Part shown: positions 45,542-55,489 of the stretch, piece by piece
Layout of the letters: every line of letters starts with the position of its first letter
How positions within the stretch are numbered: the stretch's first letter is position 1
DNA from: Catenaria anguillulae PL171
Lineage: Eukaryota > Blastocladiomycota > Blastocladiomycetes > Blastocladiales > Catenariaceae
Assembly: GCA_002102555.1 (NCBI GenBank)
Contig: MCFL01000085.1
Span: 34,968 to 98,967 of the forward strand
Length of the DNA stretch: 64,000 nt
Reading direction: 5' to 3'
Program-made: the position numbers and the translations under genes
Notes under the pieces: model-generated
Database searches by the model: none
What the model was told of the DNA's origin: nothing
The model's input: the letters and a program-made list of their open reading frames with translations, nothing else

Positions 45542-48500
45542 ATGCTCTTTACACCCGCCGCCTCTCTTTTGCTATACCTGGCCTTGCACTTCCTACCAAC
45601 ATTTCTGGGCTTTCTGCTTCTTCTACTCGTCATGACCGTTCTTCTTCCCGACTCAACCCACCGCGAGTCGGTCAGGGGGGACTCGCCCGCCAATTCCGTC
45701 CTTCATGTTCACTTTACACTCGAAAACCACACGTGGACTGGCTGCCGTTTTCAATTCACGACCATTCCCCAAACCCCCGAGCAACTCTTTGCCATGCTGG
45801 CGCACACCATCAATATGCACTACCGAGCCATTTCGGAACAAGCTCGTACTGTTGTTCCCCCGGCGGATCACCTTCAACTCTACACCACCAACCTCGGCGC
45901 CAACCTCGGCAAGCTTTTCAACCACCCGAATGGCATTGTTATTGACTTTACGCCATTCACTCGTATGGACAACCCGCTCCGTGTTGTGTTGATTCCCTAC
46001 CACCCTGGCATGCCTTTCCACAACCTTCCGACGTCCTCGTCCTCGCCAATGGCTGCTGGCCAACCGAGTCTTGAAGTTGAAGACCATGACATGAAGGTAT
46101 CCGTCCAGGTTCGTTTCCTGATTCAACCCGTCACAGAGCTGTGTGCTCTTGACTGTACATAACCCTGTTTTCAGAACAACCCTGCTCGTCAGCAGCAATC
46201 TCAAGTCAAAGAGATCGAATCCTTGACACCGCCCAAGTCCGCGAATGCCCTTCAACCCGTGACTCAGCAGCCTGACGCTCCGTTTGCTCAACCTGGCGGT
46301 CAAAGCGACCTCAACAACTCGCCCGTAATTCAACCTATCTTGCCTAGTTCCATGCGCGGCAGTGAATCGCAGACCATGTCGTCCAAGGTGGACTTGTTGT
46401 CAAACGACGTGACCGCCCAATGGGCTCAAGAACTCGGTGGTCGACCCGCATCTGTTCACCATGAGTTTGGGCAAGGATTGCTTGACAAGACCGATTCCGT
46501 TGGTCGTGACATTCAACTAGAGGTCAAGCCCGAGACTGGCATTGCAGGTGTCGGTGAGAAAATTGTGACTGGTCCGTGCATGTTCGTTCCATGCTTCCGA
46601 TCTCGTTATATACAATGTCTCACCTCCCTAAGGTCACAGACCAAAAGAAAGAGCCACCGATCAATGGCAAACAAGAAACTACCCCGTTCAAACCCGCCAA
46701 GCAACCGACACAACAGCAAGCCAAACTTGAGACCTCGAGAGCGAGCTTGGCTCCTACCCACTCCACGACCTTAGGCTCGACGTCCAAGTCGACCACGCCT
46801 CGCGCCAATGCGTCCAAATCAAACTCAGGCAACAAGACCATGCCACAAGCTCGCTCGACTCATGTGTCGTCGGTGACGACAACCAAGACTTCGCCGCCGC
46901 CCGCGGTTCGCCAACCTGCTGCTCAAATCCCTATCCTCAAGCAGTTTGACACGCTCGAAACTACCAACATTTTGCTTGTCGGGCCCAAGGGTGGCGGCAA
47001 GACGGATGTGGTCAAAATCATGGCCTCGTTTCTAGCCGGTCGTGCTCTGGACAAGGTGCTCGGTGCCGGTCCCATCAAACCTACGGCCATGCACAAGGGC
47101 GACATTGCGCAGTATGACTTGTATCAGTACCGTGTGTTTGAGGTGCCGAGTTTTGATGGAATCAAGGGTCTGTTTTCGTCATTACATTCGGATGCCTCGT
47201 GCGCTAACTTGTCACACACTCATTCGTTTTTGTCTCGGATATGTGGATGTAGATCGGTCCGAGCTCGAAAACATTCTCTCATTCTGTTCCTCGCTCCCTC
47301 GTGTGTCGGCCATTGTCGTTGTCGTTGACGGTTCCGAATGCTACCGGGAAAACTCTGTCTTTTCCAAGTTCATCTTTGCCCAAGTCATCACTTGGATGCT
47401 CACTTCGCACCCACTCAACGCGGCCAAGCATGCCATCATCAACCCAAAGCTCTTTGCCGTATACACACACTGCGAGGACGAGCTGAGCGTACGCCTGCAA
47501 TGGAAAACATTTGGCGACACGTTGCCGGAACCCGCGCTCACTATCCACCTCGACAATGTGTTTTTCGCGCCCGACAACAACATTGCCGTGCTCATGTTTG
47601 ACGACCGGCTGCGGCCCAAGTTGTACGAAAAGTGGGACGCGTCCGAGACCAGCTTGGCCAAGCTTTTCGGCGCCATAGTGGATTCCGTGGAGATGTACGA
47701 CGCGGGCCTGGCCAATGCCGAGCAGCGCAGGGCTATGGTGATTCCCGCGGGATGTGGAATCATGCAGCTGCTCAACAGCGACGTTGTACGCAAGTATTTC
47801 CAAGATCTGTCGGGGCCGTACGAGAACATGGTTGAGGACACGATTGATCGCGTCGTTGCGTCGATGCGGCCAAAGGACCCCGTGTTTGGCGAGGATGGCA
47901 AGTTGACTGTGCGCGGGCGTGGGATCCAGAACCGGTCAAAAGCGCTCGTCGACAAGCATGTGCCGCCCAGCAAGAACATGGCCACTCGAGTGGGCCGGAG
48001 TCCCAAGGACCTGTGGCAGGCGGCGCAAAAGGTAGTCATGGATGCCTCGTTGGACATTGCAAACACGTACAAGACGGGCCAAAAGCTGCGTGCCATTTGC
48101 AATAATCCCGTGGCTATGCGGCAGCATGGGACCGTGACAAAGACTGCTGACGAGCTCATTCAATGTGCCGACCGGATCATTGTCTACATTTCCGTGATTG
48201 CCGTTGCGTGCGCCCGCGTCGCAAACTTGTGCCCCAAGGACATTGCCGAATCGGCGCTTGAGATCGTCCAGCACTCGTGCGAGCGGTTCAACGTCATGAT
48301 TGCCGATGGCGACGCGCAGTACGCCGAGCAGCTTGCAAGCGCCATCAATCGCCGGGCGGCCCATTCGGGCGGCGCAGAGAGCTTGTTTACGCTGCTGTGC
48401 GCCGAGATTCCGTCCGAGGACGTCATAAATCAGGCTGTGCGTGAAGGCATGGCCATTTTGTCGCAGGCCGCAGTGCGCATCGAGTCCATCATTCGCGAAA

Positions 48501-48679
48501 AGGAACCAGGGGTTGCAAAACTCTCGGGTGTTGAAACAACAAGTGAGACGACTCCTGCTCGTGCCACCAGTCCCGAGTTCCCAGGTTGGCAGATGCGAGG
48601 AGAGGTAGTTGCAAGTGACTGTGTTGTCGCTGTCCCGAAATCAAAGGGGTGGAGTTTTCTTGGATGGATGTCCAGGTGA
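45542..48679 (+). CDS. Large P-loop protein, diverged AIG1-like GTPase with unique N-terminal domain
   Basis: Exons: 45542-46108, 46175-46564, 46633-47167 and 47253-48679, all phased cleanly. The protein is about 970 residues. It begins with a very hydrophobic stretch (LLLYLALHFLPTFLGFLLLLLV), a signal anchor if that ATG is used; the alternative start at 45629 would drop most of it. Next is a ~110-residue unknown domain (VLHVHFTLENHTWTGCRFQFT to IVIDFTPFTRMDNPLRVVLIPYH), a Ser/Thr/Gln-rich linker, and a P-loop ILLVGPKGGGKTDVVKIM. After it, SAIVVVVDGSECYRENS stands for the switch/strand and FAVYTHCEDEL resembles the THxD-type G4 of AIG1 proteins. The rest is helical and unassigned. No DxPG motif is visible, so nucleotide hydrolysis is doubtful. 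It is divergent from the AIG1-like gene at 44912. Confidence 0.65.
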
Positions 48680-48884
48680 GTGTATTGTTTGTGTTGTCAT
48701 TTGCCATGGATGTGTTTGTGCAAGGTCAGAGTGGGAGAATGTACAAGCGAGCAGCCCCTAAATCTTGAAACTTGAAAGCATGTGATTTCGTCTCGTCAAT
48801 GGGAAAGGCCTGTGGCGCGCACCAAGGAGCAAAAGAAGAATGGTATATGAATGCATGTTTCCACGCTATTCGAAAGTGCCCTCC

Positions 48885-49732
48885 CTACCCACGTAGATAC
48901 TTGACCATCAACCACATCAACCCAATACTCACCACCACCAATCCCCAAAACAACCACTTATCTTGACCGCCGCGTCGTTCAATGTAGGAAATCAAGGACC
49001 GCGACACGCCCAAAGAATTTGCGGCATCCAACATGCGACGATGCGTGCGCTTGAGCATGTGGCGCTGCTCGACCAAATTGCCCAGCACGTTCTGGCCCAT
49101 GGCCAGGAAATCGTCCAGGTGTGATTCGGTGGATGCGAGACGTGCTTGTTCTTGGGAATAGTAGTCGACGGCAGAGTCGTGGGCGTTGGCGAGGCCAATG
49201 TTGACAGACACGGCGCCATTTGTGGGTGCGGCGGCACCAGCAGAGCGGTGAAAGAGGTCGGATCGTTGGTCCGAGTAGATTTGCTGATGTTGACCAAGCG
49301 GGAAAACGCGAGTGAGTCCACAAGGTCCATGATCACAGTGAAATCGAGAGTGAGAGTAGAAAGCAACCTGTTGAGCGCCTCGTGCTTGAATGCGTGACCA
49401 TCGATCGCGCATGAATTGCAAGTCGTCGCCAAACTTTTTGGACCGTCTGAAGCATCAAGCCAATCGATCAACCAGTCAGTAAAGCGATAACACACATGCA
49501 GAAGATATCCGGATATGACAGACAGCACATACAAGGAAGCCTTTTCTCGCTTTGCTGTGTTGACCTCGCGCTTGCTAAACTCTGCATAGTCGACGAGTGA
49601 CCGTTCGAGGTTGGCGAGCGAGGTGGTGATTTGCGAAGCGACCTGGTCGGATAATGGCGAGACCTCTGCTCGGTCGAGCAGGTGGGTCAGGTTGTCGTTT
49701 TGGCGGAGCAGGTTTTGGTAGAGCGAGTTCAT
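48885..49732 (-). CDS. BOS1: Membrin/Bos1-type Qb-SNARE (GOSR2)
   Basis: ER-Golgi SNARE that forms the fusion complex with Sed5, Bet1 and Sec22 partners. Exons 49533-49732, 49368-49446 and 48885-49283 join cleanly, giving SLRSKKFGDDLQFM and GAQQQIYSDQRSDLF. The N-terminal helix is MNSLYQNLLRQNDNLTHLLD. The SNARE motif runs through ESHLDDFLAMGQNVLGNLVEQRHMLKRTHRRMLDAANSLG with the central Q-layer glutamine, followed by VSRSLISYIERRGGQDKWLFW, a membrin signature. A single C-terminal helix (LVVVSIGLMWLMVKYL) anchors it in the membrane. Length is about 225 residues, near that of animal and yeast family members. Frame intact. Confidence 0.9.
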
Positions 49733-50269
49733 GGCGATGGTTGTCGGTGGTGACAGCCAAGTCAAGGACGGGCAAAAAAAAAAACGGATGTCGAGAGTGC
49801 GTGTTGGATCACAGTTCAAAGTGCAGGGGCTTTCAAGTGTCGAATCATTGCGGGGAATGCTCGTCGCTTTATGTATGTACACATATTATATATGACATTC
49901 TCGTGCCAATTGCAACGGCGCGATTGCAATTGGTGCCAATGGTGCTTCAACGGTCAACGTGGCACCGTGACGGTGACGACGAGTCACGAATCGATTGGAT
50001 TGGCGGGGCATGGTGGGCACGAAGATTCGTGGCAACTGCATACCGAGAGGTCGCTCATGGGTAGCTTTTCCTTAATGAAAGCGAAAAAAAAAGCATCATT
50101 GTCCGTCGTTCTGCACCAGTGCGTACTTAATACTTGCCTCGATAAGTTTCCATGTGCTTGCGATGGGCCGTTTCTCCTTCTTCAACGACATGGAACTGGG
50201 CCGCCGATCCGACCAAGTGCATCATTGCATTCCTCTTCTCGCTTGCTCTTCTGGACACTCGGGAACATG
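49733..50269. other. Gene-free stretch upstream of BOS1
   Basis: Contains an AT-rich patch TATGTACACATATTATATAT near 49872-49893 and a run of A near 49780. Presumed BOS1 promoter region. Confidence 0.5.
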
Positions 50270-50911
50270 GACAGACCCAGGTTAGCACAGCATACTAGTA
50301 CAGTCCGTCACACCAATGAACAACCTCTGAAAAGCGCACAATCCGCAATGTCATCTTCATTGCCATCCTCGGCTCCCCCATCTCAAGCACCAACCCGGCG
50401 ACTGCTGCCTCGCCAACCGGCCCCGAGCCTCTTCCCTCATCCAAGCTCAACCCAGCAGCCACCGCCCGCTTCCCCAACACAGAATGGATCGATAAGGTCA
50501 ACCCCAGCCCCACCGGTGCTCTGCCCATCTCGACGACCTCATTGCCGCCGTCCAAACGCTCCCGCTCGAGGTCCGCGGACCCTGGAAGCCTTTTGGCAGT
50601 GTCATCGCACAAACCCAGAGTGCGCTCCTCTTCTCTTCTCTCTTCTTTCACTTCTCGTTTGCTTTGCTGCCGTCACTTGACCTATCGGATACTCGAATAC
50701 ATCATAGTGACCCACTCCCGCCTCGGTACCAGCGCACCCAACCCATCACGTATGAGCCCATCAAGCCGCAAGCAATGCGGACCCATTTGCCTTCTTGCAC
50801 ACGGAAGATCAAACGGCCGAAATCGAAAAAGTGCGCGAGGAGCAGATGCGCAGGGCAAAGGAAAAGTTTGCACAGGAACAGGCGGCAAGGCAGAATAAGG
50901 AGCATGCATGA
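50270..50911 (+). CDS. Probable small multi-exon gene, unassigned
   Basis: Several open pieces look coding but the model is uncertain. One is NVIFIAILGSPISS, leading into FPNTEWIDKVNPSPTGALP and then, in another frame, DDLIAAVQTLPLEVRGPWKPFGSVIAQTQ, which ends at a CAG before an intron-like pyrimidine-rich stretch (about 50618-50700). The last piece encodes DPFAFLHTEDQTAEIEKV, then a charged helix with EEQMRRAKEKFAQEQAARQN and a stop at 50911. The frame change between the first two pieces needs a small intron or an indel. The result would be a protein of about 150-170 residues with a charged C-terminal helix. I do not recognise a family. Confidence 0.35.
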
Positions 50912-51010
50912 TTGGTCAACTCCCTTTGTTGCACTCCCCGACGTGGATATGGCGAATAGGGTTCATCATTCCGATACACATTTCGAATCATCCGCCCAAA
51001 ACCATACACT

Positions 51011-51908
51011 TTGGCTCGTCAATTCTCGCCTTGCAGGATTTCGCATTTCCAACCAATCAACGCTGCCGCCTGCGACCTGTGCGGTCGCCGCCACGTCCAT
51101 ACTCTGCACCATCTCGTAAAACTGATGCATCTTGCCCATGGTTTCTTGCGTCGCACGCGGCGGCCATTCGCAGTTCTTGAGCCGCAGCGTCGGTCCGGGC
51201 AGTCAGCGACTTACGGTTTGTGCGTGCAGGTGGTCATGTGCTCGGGTCCAACTATGTACTCAAGTTTCCAACACAAAAAAAAGTCATGAGCATGAGAGAG
51301 AGTGAGAGAGGAGGAGGAGGCACCGAACCCAATGTCTGAATGACGGAATCCCACTGTTTGAATAACTCAAGTGCGCCTCGCGCCGGATTCAGCGAGCTTG
51401 GCCATGCTCTCCTGGACGACCGCCTATTTCATGATACAAATGTGAATCAAACACCCATATTCTTCTCACACACCAGTGCCCCAGGTACGTACCAACATCT
51501 TGTCCGTCTCACCCACCTCCCTCCTCACCCTCTCCTCAACCCTACTTGCCCGCTCGTTGGCGGCCCTCTCGACCCTATCCACCTCGCCCCGGCCTCCTCG
51601 GCACATTTGCCAACTTGCTCATCACACGCTGCTCGCGTTGCCGCCACTCTGTCGTTGAGTTTGGCCAGCACTGCGGCCGCCTTTTGCGCGCGTGCGCGTG
51701 CGCGTTTGGCGGTGAGCGCGTTGATAGTGGCGAGCATTTCCGAGTCGTCGTCGAGGTCGTCGGTTGCGTCGGGCATGAGGTCAGTGCCCAGGCAGAGTGC
51801 AGGGAGCACTGTGGCGGGGGTCGTAGGTTTTGACATGGCAGGTGAGCCGGGGGTGGCGGTGGTAGCGGCAGTGGCGGCCGCGGCAGAGGTGCGCTGTTTG
51901 GGCGGCAT
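51011..51908 (-). CDS. Probable small coiled-coil protein, multi-exon, one frame break
   Basis: Starts MPPKQRTSAAAATAATT (51908). After an Ala/Thr/Pro-rich leader and an acidic ATDDLDDDSEM, a coiled coil follows: LTAKRARARAQKAAAVLAKLNDRVAATRAACDEQ. Near 51586-51592, at a GGGG run, a one-base shift is needed to continue the coil as EVDRVERAANERASRVEE. Downstream exon-like pieces read LELFKQWDSVIQTLGS, EHMTTCTHKP and NCEWPPRATQETMGKMHQFYEMVQSMDV, ending KCVSE. The pieces suggest a protein of about 250 residues. It might be a kinetochore or cytoskeletal coiled-coil subunit, but nothing in the sequence proves that. Exon borders after the first are tentative. Confidence 0.4.
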
Positions 51909-52185
51909 GATGTGGTTTTGGGGACTGCGGCAAGTGTGCGTGTGTGTGGAGTTGCATCGACTTTTTCAATTGTGGCGAGTTTGGCGTCGAAAGTGCAAAG
52001 TGTCTCACTTGAAATCTGATCTGTGATCGAGTCTCACCCCCATCCATTCCAAGGCAAGAAATCAAGCAAAACAAATGGAAACATCCAGTCGAATATTACA
52101 CCACAATTCCTCACTCACCCGACCGCCCTCCCTCTCCCTTCCCAGTGTAATACTCGACGGGCGCATCCTCATTCACCTGCACCCC

Positions 52186-54243
52186 TCAACTTGGGACATT
52201 TCCGCAAAGCTCTTGGCCACACATCAAAAAACCCCTTGTCCACGCTCCTCTCCCACTCACCACCTTTGCAACGCTCGCCGTGTGCACATACGCAAACCTT
52301 GCATATTCAATCGCAGGCAACCGTAAAGCACCTCCGGTACCACTGCCACGCCAATTGCCTTGGTTGACTCGTGGACAAGGTCGATTGACAAGGCGAGTTG
52401 CGTGAGCGACGGCAACGTGGCAATGCCTCGGCAATAACGCGTGCCGTGAGCCGCGTGCCGCAACAAGGTACAGGGCATTGGATGTCACATTCAGTTGGGT
52501 CAGGTTTGGGAGCGTGAACGCATGCGTCAATGGGACATAGGGGCGAGTGTCAATGTGCGCGAGTGGCATGAACGAGGGCGAATGTGGGTGTGCGAGGTGA
52601 GGCGGTGGAAGGTACAGTTGAACCGACTGCAACGTCAGCGATGTGAGTTGGCGCAGGATGTCGGGGTGGATGGCAACCTTGGCGGCCGTGCGTGAGTCGA
52701 TAGAGTCGACGCCCGGGCCGGTGAGTTCGAGCTCGAGGGTCGTAAGGCACCTGACAGGCGGCGACCGAGGCATGTGCGTTTCGGCAAGTTTCCATCCGCT
52801 TGGGCTCGACAGCGTGGGCGACGGAACGTGGTCGGCGGGGTCTGGCACGTATGTCGATACGCTGAGTTTTTGCAACAGTTTGCCTGGAAACCGGTAACGG
52901 CGTACAAGCGCATCGGCATGGTAGAGAACATAGTCGGGCGGACACGGCGTGTTCAGCACATCGAGCTGCTCCAGATTGGGTGCTCCTTGAGCCAGCACAT
53001 GCATGAAAGAACCAGCGGTTGACTCGTCCACAAAGTACGCCGACGTGAATCGAAGGGCCGTCACAAACTCGAGCGGTCGGTTCGCGATGGTGGACAAGAT
53101 GCGTATCATTGTGACAATGACGGGTCGCTTGTCGGCATCGGGTGTCGCGGCAGCTATGCCTGGGTCGGCACCGTCAAAGATGAGCTCGGTGCAGTGCTGG
53201 TGCGTGAGTGCGCAAAACGAGTCGGGTAACAGGTCCAGGAGATCGATCATGGGCAGACCCAGCGTGATTTTGCCCTTGACCAGCGTGGGCGCTTGCGAAA
53301 AGTCAAACACCCGATCCTCGCCGTGAGCCAGCCCAGCGTTGTGCCAAAGATTATCCTTGGACTTGAGCCACGAGCTCGTGATCCACCGGCCGCTGTTGAT
53401 GAGGTCAAACTTGTTGGCCGAGTTGCGGAGCAGTGCATGTCCGATGGACCAACTGGCTTGCTCGTCCAGCGGCACAAGGCGGCGAAACGGAACCAAGCAA
53501 AAATCCTTGCCAATGGACGCTCGACTGCATCCGAAATCCGTCACATCCACCTGCCTTCTGCCCCAATCCACTGAATCGACAAAGTACACATCGTGCTCAA
53601 ACCGGACATTGCCCGACTGATAATCCTCGGGCGTCACACACCGGTCCTTGACGAGCACACACGTCAGCGGCCACGACCGGCAGTGGAACCTGCCACGGCG
53701 CTCGCGCAAAATGTCGGCCAGGGGCCCCAGCCCGAGCGTCAGATAAGCGCACATTGCGTTGAACTCGTCCATGTATGACCAGTCGACAATGCTCAGATGT
53801 GGGCATAGCTGGGCGATCCGCACGAGCCAAGGCATGGGCAACTGATCAAGGAATGGCTGCTCCGGTCCGAGATGGGCCACGGCATCGTCTAGTGAGATGA
53901 TGGGCGAGTCGGGGTACGGGCGGCATTTCTGGATCGCGGGCTCGTGCGTGTCAAGGCGGTACGAGAGGGCGAGGTAGCGGCTGGCCGTGAGGGAGCGGAC
54001 ATGTTGTGCATGCTCTGGGTGTGCCTTGAGGGTCGAGTGGATCAGCGGCAGCGTTGCGATCGATGGAATCAGCAAGTTGGTAAAGAGCTCGGGTAGCGCA
54101 ACGGCCGCGGAAGCTTTGGAGACACAGGCCACCTCGACCAGTGCTGATGGCGGGAGGAATCGTCGGGACAGCACAACCCGGAACACGTCTTCGGGCAGGT
54201 CGAGCAGGCCGAGAGCTGGCGGCGGATCAAGAATGACAGTCAT
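52186..54243 (-). CDS. F-box/LRR-like protein
   Basis: About 685 residues in one frame. The N-terminus has an F-box: LLDLPEDVFRVVLSRRFLPPSALVEVACVSKA, which in this family binds Skp1 of SCF ubiquitin ligases. The rest is leucine-rich and irregular, with LRR-like strands such as LTTLELELTG, LTSLTLQSVQLYL and NLTQLNVTSNALYL, so substrate recruitment is the likely role. Between about 52310 and 52450 another frame carries the better continuation (GIATLPSLTQLALSIDLVHESTK), after which the original frame again looks coding (LRLPAIEYARFAYVHTA). That pattern implies two compensating indels. The protein could also be a non-SCF F-box protein. Downstream of GNAT B, same strand. Confidence 0.65.
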   Translation of the reverse strand: MTVILDPPPALGLLDLPEDVFRVVLSRRFLPPSALVEVACVSKASAAVALPELFTNLLIPSIATLPLIHSTLKAHPEHAQHVRSLTASRYLALSYRLDTHEPAIQKCRPYPDSPIISLDDAVAHLGPEQPFLDQLPMPWLVRIAQLCPHLSIVDWSYMDEFNAMCAYLTLGLGPLADILRERRGRFHCRSWPLTCVLVKDRCVTPEDYQSGNVRFEHDVYFVDSVDWGRRQVDVTDFGCSRASIGKDFCLVPFRRLVPLDEQASWSIGHALLRNSANKFDLINSGRWITSSWLKSKDNLWHNAGLAHGEDRVFDFSQAPTLVKGKITLGLPMIDLLDLLPDSFCALTHQHCTELIFDGADPGIAAATPDADKRPVIVTMIRILSTIANRPLEFVTALRFTSAYFVDESTAGSFMHVLAQGAPNLEQLDVLNTPCPPDYVLYHADALVRRYRFPGKLLQKLSVSTYVPDPADHVPSPTLSSPSGWKLAETHMPRSPPVRCLTTLELELTGPGVDSIDSRTAAKVAIHPDILRQLTSLTLQSVQLYLPPPHLAHPHSPSFMPLAHIDTRPYVPLTHAFTLPNLTQLNVTSNALYLVAARGSRHALLPRHCHVAVAHATRLVNRPCPRVNQGNWRGSGTGGALRLPAIEYARFAYVHTASVAKVVSGRGAWTRGFLMCGQELCGNVPS

Positions 54244-54429
54244 GAGGAAAGATTTCGTTACATTGCTTGGACTTTCATACAGGGCACATGCTATTTTCTT
54301 GTTCGATTTCTTTCAGCCGCATATGATATGGAGATTTGAGGCGACTGGCGGCGACGTTGCAACTGAGCCCGCAAAGGCTGTTTACGTTGAAAGGCAAGGG
54401 CTCGACACTTTGTCTCATCTCTGAGCTTC

Positions 54430-55074
54430 TCAGCTTGAATTGACTTGCACGCCGTCCCTCAATGGAATCCACGAATAAACAGCCAAATCCCGCACCTCGC
54501 CGCCTTTAACTACGGCCCCCCTCTTGATTCCCTCGAACACAAACCCGGCCTTTTCCGCAACCCGCCTCGATGCAATATTGTCAACATAGCCCGCCACCTC
54601 GACCCTTGCCACCACATCTCGCTGATCCCATGCAACCTTCTTGACGACATGTTGCAACACATGCGGCAAAATGCCTTGCCCGCGGTACGGCGTTGCCAGC
54701 CAATACCCAACCTCCCAAACGACATGCGGGCACTCGTTCAACGGCGTCGTCCGATCTCTCGGCAATTCTTCAGGCCGATCCCAGCAGATTGTGCCAACAA
54801 CGGGCGCATCCGGCGCCCCAAGGCGAATCGCCAGGCGCATGTCCTGCTCGGCGGGCGGGCGGCTGGCATACGAGTCGAGCGTCTCCTTGGCGTCTTGCTC
54901 CGTGTACGGCCAGGGTGCGCGGAGGGTGCCAAGATGGATGGATTGGTCGTGCGACAGGCAGGCCGTGAGCGAGGCCACATCGAGTGTTGGCCGGAAGCGG
55001 TTCACGTAAATGGTTGGGTGGTCGTTGCCACGTGGATGCGGGAGAGCGTATGAGACTTGTGGAGGGGCAGACAT
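54430..55074 (-). CDS. GNAT (RimJ/RimL-type) N-acetyltransferase B
   Basis: A 214-residue intact frame starting at ATG. It has VNRFRPTLDVASLTACLSHDQSIHLGTLRAPWP at the front, the acetyl-CoA loop GYWLATPYRGQGILPHVLQHV, the motif-B helix DNIASRRVAEKAGFVFEGIKRG and the last strand VYSWIPLRDG. It is the paralog of GNAT A at 32548-33180. The RGQGI loop here is closer to the consensus than RGMGI in copy A. Both copies share the unusual WP-type N-terminal segment (RVPWPPT / RAPWPYT), so they are duplicates rather than two independent GNATs. Substrate not known. Confidence 0.88.
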   Translation of the reverse strand: MSAPPQVSYALPHPRGNDHPTIYVNRFRPTLDVASLTACLSHDQSIHLGTLRAPWPYTEQDAKETLDSYASRPPAEQDMRLAIRLGAPDAPVVGTICWDRPEELPRDRTTPLNECPHVVWEVGYWLATPYRGQGILPHVLQHVVKKVAWDQRDVVARVEVAGYVDNIASRRVAEKAGFVFEGIKRGAVVKGGEVRDLAVYSWIPLRDGVQVNSS

Positions 55075-55489
55075 GTTGCGTCGAGTATTTATGTTGATCT
55101 ATAATTTGTATGGACAGCTTCATCATGTGGATATCATGAGAGAGGATCCGGAGAGCTGGCATCTTTTAGTATGAACGATGAATTTCCCTTGCTTTAGCCT
55201 GTTGAGCGGAACAATTCACGCGAGACAACCATGACTCCGAGTCAATGTGACGACTCACACAAGCATGCAGGCGTGACGGGTGCGGATGACTCGCAAATGC
55301 AAGGGCATACGGAATGCAACCCGGACGTTGAAAGTAAGTGGGATCTATGTTCACCTTTCGTCCAGACATTGTCAATTGTCATCACTGGTCCGGTCCTATG
55401 AATCCTGCAACTCAGCAAAACCGAATCTGAAAAAGGCAACCAATGTCAGCCGATGCACTCAAGCGCCGAGAAATGAGGCAGTGAATGCG
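55075..55489. other. Gene-free stretch
   Basis: Upstream of GNAT B and downstream of the CatSper2-like gene. No supported coding sequence. Confidence 0.5.
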
